The notes under the pieces are model-generated. The model did no database searches and was not told the origin of the DNA. It saw only the letters and a list, made by a program, of their open reading frames with translations. This document shows, piece by piece, positions 57,727 to 64,000 of a stretch of 64,000 nt of DNA (within the stretch, counting starts at the first letter, position 1; every line of letters starts with the position of its first letter). The position numbers were made by a program, and so were the translations under genes. Source of the stretch: Tieghemostelium lacteum (Eukaryota > Evosea > Eumycetozoa > Dictyosteliales > Raperosteliaceae); contig LODT01000022.1 in NCBI GenBank assembly GCA_001606155.1, forward strand, positions 1,034,391 to 1,098,390, in the 5' to 3' direction.

Positions 57727-57802
57727 CTAGAAAAGGAGTTACTTAAAGATAAAATTCTCCAACTGCAAATCAACTATGATCAGGATAAAATCAATCCTCT
57801 AA
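57727..57802 (+). repeat. 76-bp repeat, second copy of 5362-5437
   Basis: About 91 percent identical by eye to 5362-5437. The frame LEKELLKDKILQLQINYDQD continues open as INPLIYLYKQNFIL before a stop, so this copy keeps a longer open frame than the first. No start or gene context is visible. Confidence 0.75.
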
Positions 57803-58359
57803 TCTACCTATACAAACAAAATTTTATTTTATAAATAAACATTCAATTGGTTTGGGCCTTATCAGTATAATTAAAATGTTTAAAAAAAAACATAAATAGT
57901 TAGCCTTTGAGTCTATATTAATATAATTATATCAACTATGATTTTTATTTGCCAAAAATGGATGCAAAGACTTTAAAAACGTTTTTACTTTTATTTCTAT
58001 TTCTCAATTTAAAAATTATTATATCTTTTCAATTTTATATATATTCAATACTTTTAAAGTAAAATATAGAACACAATAATTCTGAATATATTAAAAAAAT
58101 GATTCATAAATACTAGTTCTTTGTATCCAAGAGTTTAATTGAGAGTTGTAAAGTAAAAATTCAACAATTGCAATGAAGAGACTTCTTGTACCAAAATTGA
58201 AACAATTTATTCAAAAACTTTAAAAGGTCTTCATTTCAACAACTAAATTGGAAAATAGTTGATATCTATCTATATTACAAATAATATAATAAAACTCATC
58301 AATTATTCAACATAGTCTCAGAATAATCTATTTCCACATCTACGAGAGCTAACTATTGA

Positions 58360-58393
58360 AAGCTAAAATCGCCAAAGAGAAAATCCATTTCTC
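58360..58393 (+). repeat. short dispersed repeat, second copy 59794-59827
   Basis: GCCAAAGAGAAAATCCATTT plus the following CT is identical at 58371-58392 and 59805-59826. Similarity extends leftward (AAAGCTAAAATC versus AAAGCGAAAATA). It is the only shared block in otherwise unrelated flanks, so it is probably the end of a decayed mobile element. Confidence 0.55.
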
Positions 58394-58881
58394 AAATTTT
58401 AAAGGACTCTCTTTAATCTCTTTCATTGTAATGGTCATATATTTGGTAAATCGTATTTTAATTCATCTTCTTCATCAAGTTCTGCTAATGATAAAGGAGA
58501 ACAATTATATCAATATAATTATTATCTTTTCAAAATTAATTCTATTCTCGATATAGTTATTCTATTTCATATTTTAAATTTGGTTAAAATTTTGAATATC
58601 CTTTTCTTTTTAATCAATAAAAAGTAAATTAAATATGTTATTTTAAATATTTTAAAATTACTGATAAATAAACAATTTGTATATTTTAATTAATATTTAA
58701 AATAAAATTAAAATATATTTAAATATTAATTAAAATATTCTAATTAAATTTATAATTACAGCATATTTTAAAACCACAGTTGAATTTCTAAAATAATATC
58801 CACATAGGTGTTAAAATGTTATAAATTCATATCAAAGTTATTTGTTATATATACAGTTTCCAATTCTAAGACCATTTTATC

Positions 58882-58949
58882 TGATGATTCTTTATATTTC
58901 TTTAGTTGTTGAATCTGATGTTTCTTTATATTTTTTTAGTTGTTGAATC
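58882..58949 (-). repeat. 34-bp tandem duplication at the 3' end of the SAM-like gene
   Basis: Two head-to-tail 34-bp units (58882-58915 and 58916-58949) differ at 2 positions. On the coding strand each starts GATTCAACAACTAAA. Because 34 is not a multiple of three, the second unit is read in a new frame and contains the stop codon. Confidence 0.9.
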
Positions 58950-59263
58950 TCTGAATTCATATCCTCAAATTTTCTTTTAAAATCAGAGTGTGGTGGAGGT
59001 TGATTAATTAAAGATTGAAGTTGTGAATATAAAATATTACCATATTGTAATGATGTAAAATAAGATTCAGGTATTATAATTAAAACCGGACCTGCACATT
59101 CCAAATCTGAATAATCGATGTCTTTTGATTTAGGAAAATCTTCCTTGAATTTAACTAACCATGCTTTGGTTTCATTTATAGTCCAATCTTTTGGTGCTAT
59201 ATTCATTGTATTACTTGTAAATGAAGTAGTTGTTGTAGTTGTTGTATTATTATTGCTCTGCAT
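58892..59263 (-). CDS. small SAM-like domain protein
   Basis: Single-exon, 123 aa. After a poly-Thr start the core APKDWTINETKAWLVKFKED, then IDYSDLECAGPVLIIIPESY and FTSLQYGNILYSQLQSLI, resembles a sterile alpha motif. Its pattern is a W..xxVxxWL start, a Leu/Gly middle and a final long helix ILYSQLQ. A coiled-coil tail follows (FKRKFEDMNSEIQQLKKYKE). SAM domains mediate protein association. The last residues (SDSTTKEI) come from a 34-bp tandem duplication that shifts frame and supplies the stop. Domain call is by pattern only. Confidence 0.55.
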   Translation of the reverse strand: MQSNNNTTTTTTTSFTSNTMNIAPKDWTINETKAWLVKFKEDFPKSKDIDYSDLECAGPVLIIIPESYFTSLQYGNILYSQLQSLINQPPPHSDFKRKFEDMNSEIQQLKKYKETSDSTTKEI

Positions 59264-60537
59264 TGTGTATTAAAATAAAAATAACAAAAATTTTCAACTT
59301 TTTATAAAAAACACAAATTTGACATCAATTATCAATTAAATAAACTCTAAAAAGATAACTGTTACAATTACAAATGAAGATAGTGTTGATTTAGTGATAA
59401 AAACAGGAAAGAGTTTATCATTAACTTATGAATTAAAAGAAACTAGGGACGATCATTAAAAACCTCTAAGAGAAAGCTAATCAAATAGACGATCTTTAAA
59501 CTACGATAATGCGAATCTAGATTGAGTGATCATAAAAACAAAAGTAAAGCAATTGTTAAAAAGTTAAATTAGAAATTTCAATCATAAATAAATAAAAAAA
59601 ATAAATATTTTTAAATTATTTTTAACCTTTAGATACTTTATAATGGAAACTCCCTTAGTACTTCAAAGTTAAAAGTTTAGATTTGAAAATTTAAAATGGA
59701 AAATTTAAATTACAAAATATAGAATAACAAATTTAATATAGAAAACTTAAAATTACAAATTTAATATAGAAAACTTGAATCCAGATTTGAGCAAAGCGAA
59801 AATAGCCAAAGAGAAAATCCATTTCTTAGTAAAAAGAATATGTCACCACCTCCACACACCATTCAATGAAATTAATAACAATCAAATATTATCATTTTAA
59901 AACTTTAATTATTCTGAGAAGGCTCACCAAGCAGAACATCAGTTGAGAGTTTATTTATAAAATAAAATTATCTACTATATTTTTATTTATTAAAGATATT
60001 TTAAGTTACATTAGACAATTATAGTTTTTGAAAAAAAGTGTAACTAAAAATATTAATTCCCCAGTAATTGTTCAATTCTTATATTCATGGAGGTATTATA
60101 GAATTGTGGTGAATGAGTTGGTGAATATACAATTTCTGATTACCATATTATTGAAAAAGATTCACATTGATTTTAGTAAGTTTAATCAATTTTTTAACTA
60201 ATATTACATCAAATAAAATTTATTTTGGAATCCATAACCATCTTCTGACAGATATTTACATACCTATATATATTTCAACTTGTGGTCTACAATTAGTTGG
60301 TTTTTGATATTTCACCATCTTCAGTGGATAAATGAGGGTTCTGACCACTGCCATGGTACCTTGTTGTAGTAATTGTTAAAACTAGATTTTTTAAAAGCTA
60401 ACATAGAATGCTAAAAATTAATAAGTTCTAACTTATGGATTATTTGATACCATTTATATTTATTTTAGTCCCCCATATGGATTATGCAAATACTACAATC
60501 AAGTTATCTACCCTTTCTTCTAACTTATAATTACTAT
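59264..60537. other. 1.3-kb AT-rich intergenic region, no gene seen
   Basis: Contains a simple pattern of AAATTTAATATAGAAAACTTRAAT repeats at 59728-59780 and the repeat at 59794-59827. A copy of ACATCAGTTGAGAG lies at 59937. No coding or RNA gene is supported. It leads into the transposon cluster. Confidence 0.5.
59794..59827 (+). repeat. short dispersed repeat, copy of 58360-58393
   Basis: See 58360-58393: 22 identical bases plus weaker similarity to the left. The orientation is the same in both copies, 1.4 kb apart, on either side of the SAM-like gene. Confidence 0.55.
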
Positions 60538-60655
60538 GTAAGAATGGGAGATGTATAACCACTACGCAAAAGGGACTAATCGGATACTAGGTATCATCCT
60601 CTTATGCCTCTTCTCCTTATCATAAGACCTTCTGGTTTCTTTCACTTTCATTACA
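60538..60655 (-). mobile_element. SINE-like repeat, copy 1 (partial)
   Basis: 60538-60634 matches 60746-60842 at 96 of 97 positions by eye, so the two copies are recent duplicates 208 bp apart. In this copy the - strand has the A-box part (GCGTAGTGGTTATACATCTC) but leaves the repeat after CCCATTCTTAC. The B-box half is therefore absent. Confidence 0.7.
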
Positions 60656-60843
60656 TCACTTCCCCTCCATCCTGAGATTCTGATAGGAATCTTGTTTCAA
60701 TCCCCAATCAGTCTCGAACTCACTACCTAACAGGTGATACCAATTGTAAGAATGGGAAATGTATAACCACTACGCAAAAGGGACTAATCGGATACTAGGT
60801 ATCATCCTCTTATGCCTCTTCTCCTTATCATAAGACCTTCTGC
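60656..60843 (-). mobile_element. SINE-like repeat, copy 2 (with tRNA-like head)
   Basis: The fullest copy. On the - strand it reads AAGGTCTTATGATAAGGAG (flank), A box TGCGTAGTGGTTA (60776-60764), a variable region, B box AGTTCGAGACT (60720-60710), then a body GGATTGAAACAAGATTCC to about 60656. On the right it is interrupted exactly after CCTTCTG (60842) by retrotransposon coding sequence; other copies continue there with TTTCTTTCATT. Related partial copies lie at 3409-3470 and 6345-6440, so this is a dispersed family. I infer a tRNA-derived SINE. A degenerate tRNA locus duplicated with its flank is the alternative. Confidence 0.55.
60701..60783 (-). tRNA. tRNA-like sequence (type II, degenerate), probably not a functional tRNA
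   Basis: An 83-nt stretch folds roughly as a tRNA: TCCC at the 5' end and GGGA at the 3' end, A box TGCGTAGTGGTTA at tRNA-like position 8 onward, anticodon-like arm CCCAT-TCTTACA-ATTGG, long variable arm ACCT-GTT-AGGT, and T arm GTGAG-TTCGAGA-CTGAT with a B box. Mismatches occur in the acceptor, anticodon and T stems, and position 33 is C rather than T. A long variable arm points to a Leu/Ser type ancestor. It is listed as the head of the repeat. Confidence 0.4.
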
Positions 60844-62370
60844 ATTGCAGATTGTTGTCATTTGCAGACGACACCCTAACAATGGCTAAAGACGAAAAGG
60901 AATTCGAGATTGTGGATGAGGTAATCAAAAAGTTCTGTCGGGCAACATCATCATCAATCAATACGGACAAATGTGTAATAATGACGTTTGATTCAGCCAA
61001 CAGCAAGAACAAGAAACTAATAACTAACAGAAATCTACCTTACCCCATTGCCACAGCAATTCAAAGTGAAAGGTACCTAGGTATGTTTTTAACAGCTATG
61101 GAGTAGTCTCACAAGGTGAAAGGTTAATAGACAACTGTGAAAGATTGATGAAGCTGTGGAAACAAGATCCTCTACATTCAGAGGGAGAATGGCCATCCTA
61201 AAGTCATACATCCTGTCTAAAATGACATACCACTTATATATAGACTCATTCCAAATGGACAAACTGGAGGAACTATGTAAATGGTTCTTATACTCTAGCA
61301 AAGACTGGGACCCTACCAAGAAAAATAGAAACAAAATATCACAAGCAAGAGCGTCCAAATCAATTCTACATGGTGGAATCAGTCTATGGAAAATGGATAT
61401 TAGAGCAAGGGCTCAAAAAGCTTGGATTTTTACCACCTTCATCAACAGATTAAATAGATCTTCAGCTCTAGCAGTCTCCTACGAGGATGCATGGATACAT
61501 AGATGGAGAAACAACATGCCGTCTGAATTTATGAAAAACTGTTTTGAAGCATGGAAAGATTACACAAACTCTAAAACAGAAATAGGTTCCAAGACAATTC
61601 CAGAAGGAACCAATAGAAGAATAAGACTAAAAGAAATATATGAAGTAATGATGAAACGTATAGACGGTCAAAGAGAAGTAATGATACTCACTGAGGGCCA
61701 AAGAAAATTAAGAGAAGAGAATGTAAATCTACCCCACATCCTCAAAAACCTGAAGAACTGTCATAATAACAAAGGTAGAGACCTGATGTGGAGATATATA
61801 CTTAAAGCTTTACCAAAAGTCCATGGTAGTGTGTGTCCATTCTGCAAGGAAACAGAAACGTCAGAACACATATTCTTTACCTGTAAAAGACTGGGTTTCA
61901 TAAAGAATATTCAAGAAAGAGTTCTATCAAGTAGATACCAATGGAACCAAAGAATATTAAACCAAATCAACAACCCAGTATTGGGTTCATTTATTGCTAT
62001 ATTGTTTGACTTCATATGGTATTCGAGAAATAAGAAAAACCACGATAAAATTGATATGGAACTGAACTGGCTAGCTGTCACCTACAAGATGAATATAGCT
62101 AAAAGAGCAGAATGGGAAAAAACGTTCGGCCTAATGTCCAAACACTGGAGACTCCACCACAGTACCACTATAGACAAGGTGAAAAACCAATGTATATCCT
62201 CGATCAAATTTCAAATCAAAATGTTCACCAAGACTTGGTGCAAAAATAACAACCTAATACAAATTCTAATACCAGACCATCTTATGGCCCTTTTCAATGT
62301 ACATAAATAAACTTTAGATCCAACTCCTACATGTTAGGGGTCTGGGCATAAGGGTATCAATTGGTACGCC
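60844..62370 (+). mobile_element. 5'-truncated non-LTR retrotransposon (reverse transcriptase C-terminal part)
   Basis: Opens inside a reverse transcriptase at RLLSFADDTLTMAKDEKEFE, the catalytic [F/Y]xDD box, so everything upstream is missing. It continues SERYLGMFLT, then shifts frame into SYGVVSQGERLIDNCERLMK (~61088-61155), then shifts again into TFRGRMAILKSYILSKMTYH. The last open frame (to 62310) ends with a zinc-binding zf-RVT region: WRYILKALPKVHGSVCPFCK followed by ETETSEHIFFTCKRL (CxxC...HxxxxC). Two frameshifts make the copy inactive. Base composition is richer in G/C than in host genes. The 3' flank to about 62370 is non-coding. The lineage among LINEs is not resolved. Confidence 0.85.
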
Positions 62371-62371
62371 T

Positions 62372-63001
62372 TTAACAAAAAATCTTTTGTAGTTCTAGAC
62401 GGACTTCTTTAGTAGTGTATGGAGAGAGGAAATATTTCACTATTGTGTCTTTTTTGTCTTTTTCTTCATTGAAGAAAACTTGCAGGTGTTTCACATCTTG
62501 ATCGTTTGGTATTAAGATGATACTTGAGTATTTGAAACATTCGTTTTTTATCATGTTGACGATCAACTCGTCCACTTTTGCGTTTTTAATACCCCAGTAT
62601 CTTTCTATCTTTTCCTGATTACAGTGGTTGACATTACTATTGCCAGTGATTGAAGTGGCATGCACATAGTGATGTCCAGGGAAATAGAGTATGAATCTAG
62701 GCAGATTCACAATAACATTCTTAAATGGGTTAAGCCATTTGAATGTGGCATATACCTGGTGAAGTATGGTCAGGTTTTCGTTGAGGATTCTACCATAGCA
62801 AGTAAAGCCTTTTGAATGTTTAGAGAAATTATAGGATGCAGCTACAAATACTTTATCAATGAACAATCCTGTATTTGCGTGTAGTGAATCTTGGTGCGGA
62901 AAGAAGAGTCTGACTTGAATAGTTTTATTATTCAAGTAGTTGGCTCCTTTCCCTTCTCCTATAGAGCTACCTATAAATCCTAACAGTGCTTTATCACCCA
63001 T
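62372..63001 (-). CDS. ORF of unknown function within the second retrotransposon region
   Basis: About 209 aa from the ATG at 63001: MGDKALLGFIGSSIGEGKGA then ANTGLFIDKVFVAASYNFSK, CYGRILNENLTILHQVYATF, VIVNLPRFILYFPGHHYV and, near the end, SSIILIPNDQDVKHLQVFFN. It is downstream of a zf-RVT frame on the same strand, where LINE-type elements often encode an RNase H domain. I cannot see the RNase H acidic residues, so it may be a divergent or unrelated domain. The frame is long and intact. Confidence 0.5.
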   Translation of the reverse strand: MGDKALLGFIGSSIGEGKGANYLNNKTIQVRLFFPHQDSLHANTGLFIDKVFVAASYNFSKHSKGFTCYGRILNENLTILHQVYATFKWLNPFKNVIVNLPRFILYFPGHHYVHATSITGNSNVNHCNQEKIERYWGIKNAKVDELIVNMIKNECFKYSSIILIPNDQDVKHLQVFFNEEKDKKDTIVKYFLSPYTTKEVRLELQKIFC

Positions 63002-63004
63002 CAC

Positions 63005-63346
63005 AAAAAATTTTTATCTATGTTATCACCTTTTTTTTTGGACCTGTGTAACTAGCAATGCGCCAGTACTACGGTAAAGTCTTAATTACGTTTATTTATT
63101 GAGAGGTATTATCTGTTAGAATTGTGTTGTGGTTGGTGTTAAATGGTATTTATCTTGGTTTTGATTGTTTTGTTTTTGTGATGTGAGTTTTGATTGTGAG
63201 TTGTGATTGATGCATTTATGTTGTGATAGGTGGGTGTTCTTCTTCTTGTTTTTGTTTTCTTCTTATGGGGTCTTCTTGTTTTAGTTCTTGTTTGTAAGTT
63301 CTTCTTTATTTTCAGTTGTTCAAATTGGAATTTTTTTATATTATTT
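63005..63346. other. low-complexity TG/TTC-rich region between two - strand frames
   Basis: 342 bp. The + strand is T/G-rich (GTTTTGTTTTTGTGATGTG and similar), giving a Lys/Thr/Asn-rich pseudo-peptide on the - strand. It probably is a diverged linker of the second retrotransposon or an untranslated part. No promoter or RNA gene seen. Confidence 0.4.
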
Positions 63347-64000
63347 TTAATTGTGTGGAATTGGTAGAGGATTGTAAACTGTTTGCCAGTTTCTATTGAA
63401 TTCAAATTTAAGTTTAACATCGTCATTGGAGTTGTTGATCCTTGATTGGTAGTCTAGGTATTTTAGCAGTTTCCATTTGGCGATGTTGATTGTTTCGGAT
63501 AGTTCTTTTCTTATTATAGCTATGTTCATTACAGGTGGTGGTTTATTGGATTTGTCAGTTTCAAAGAGGTTGTAACAGATTATATTCCACATTTGGTTCA
63601 TTATTATAGCCATCAGGGTTGGGAATGTTTTCTCATGGTGGCTGATTTGATTTAGATCTATGGCATTTAGACTCCAAGAGTGGATTTTCTTGATAGAGAG
63701 TTGGTTGACAATGGGAACAATTTCGTTACAGTGTTTAGTTGATAGCTTACAGTTGAAAAAAAAGTGGATGTATGGGTCAGAGAATGTTAAACTACATTCA
63801 TTTAGAGGGCATCTCTTTCTTTGGTGATTGATGCCAGGTAGACATCTTGCAAAGAATCTAAAGAAGGTGTTTCTACCTTTGTGATGAACAATTCTAGCAA
63901 TTCTAGGGAATATACCTTGTAGATTAAGGTCTAGTTGGAGATTGGATTGGCCATCAGTCCTTCTAACTCTAGAGTTGTATTTCTTGATGGTCAAGTTCTT
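63347..64000 (-). mobile_element. second non-LTR retrotransposon, zf-RVT part, runs off right edge
   Basis: The frame is open to the right edge and ends at 63347. It encodes RNTFFRFFARCLPGINHQRK then RCPLNECSLTFSDPYIHFFF and NCKLS, again the CxxxxC...HxxxC zinc-binding arrangement seen after the reverse transcriptase in LINE-type elements. Then follows a helical region typical of the C-terminus (TLMAIIMNQMWNIICYNLFE). It is not a copy of the first element: the two share only the family pattern. Together with 62372-63001 it faces the first element tail to tail. Confidence 0.7.

Larger units (their letters stand above)
57105..58881. other. 1.8-kb AT-rich intergenic region with repeat fragments
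   Basis: Holds the promoter of the membrane-protein gene, a G-rich patch near 57554-57590 (GGGGTGAGGGGAAGG), a repeat related to 5362-5437 at 57727-57802, and a repeat shared with 59794-59827 at 58360-58393. Palindromic ATTTAAATATTAATTAAAATA stretches lie near 58690-58745. No complete gene is seen. Confidence 0.5.

Noticed and set aside
60701-60783. A functional tRNA gene
   Set aside because: The A and B boxes are good but the acceptor, anticodon and T stems have mismatches and position 33 is not T, so it is treated as the head of a repeat.
60770-61012. 80-codon frame on the - strand across the repeat/retrotransposon junction
   Set aside because: Antisense to the reverse transcriptase and spanning two unrelated sequences.
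1-64000. CRISPR array, bacterial operon or phage features
   Set aside because: All coding and splice evidence is eukaryotic; the regular repeats seen are microsatellites, tandem codon repeats or dispersed mobile elements.

Overview
The window looks like nuclear DNA of a dictyostelid social amoeba. It is very AT-rich. Long (AAT)n and CAA runs encode poly-Asn and poly-Gln inside otherwise conserved genes, intergenic DNA is full of A/T tracts, and introns are short with GTAAGT/GTATGT donors and T-rich acceptors. Several protein families fit Amoebozoa: an SRPK-type kinase with a poly-Asn insert, a mitochondrial dynamin with a Q-rich insert, and a RasGEF with dictyostelid-style low-complexity N-terminus. 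The species cannot be fixed from sequence alone. I rebuilt most split genes by hand from splice signals and reading phase.

Layout. 1-2973 (-): 5' part of an SZT2 (KICSTOR) gene running off the left edge. 2974-6523: gene-poor DNA with several families of decayed repeats. 6524-6600: a structured small-RNA candidate. 6716-16880: LRR protein (+), secreted protein (-), PP2C-like protein (-), Sky1/SRPK kinase (+), Alix/Bro1 protein (+). 17137-20631: ribosomal protein L27a (-, with an ATG-only first exon) and mitochondrial dynamin (+). 21133-25314: small zinc-ribbon protein, UBZ4-like protein, ankyrin protein (-), OXLD1-type mitochondrial protein (-). 25558-30888 (-): GPI-specific phospholipase D and an acidic poly-Asn protein. 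31195-33518 (+): tandem Atg27/MRH-like membrane proteins. 33821-37307 (+): EFL1 ribosome-maturation GTPase. 37799-43475: dictyostelid-type F-box-like gene, an unknown gene and a decayed gene. 43817-46439: DEAD-box helicase (+) converging on LAMTOR2 (-). 48073-57104: RasGEF and condensin CAP-G (same strand, 38 bp apart) and a multi-pass membrane protein (-). 58892-59263 (-): SAM-like small protein. 60538-64000: a transposon cluster with a tRNA-derived SINE-like repeat in tandem, a 5'-truncated non-LTR retrotransposon (+), and a second one in the opposite direction running off the right edge.

Functionally, most genes are ordinary single-copy housekeeping or signalling genes and are not organised as pathways. 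Two of them, SZT2 (KICSTOR) and LAMTOR2 (Ragulator), act in the same process, nutrient control of TORC1 at the lysosome, but they lie 43 kb apart. Alix, the Atg27-like pair and dynamin concern membrane traffic or organelle dynamics. EFL1 and L27a concern ribosomes. The most unusual signals are non-coding: the structured RNA candidate at 6524-6600, which has partial resemblance to dictyostelid Class I RNAs, and the tRNA-like repeat with A and B boxes beside a retrotransposon junction.
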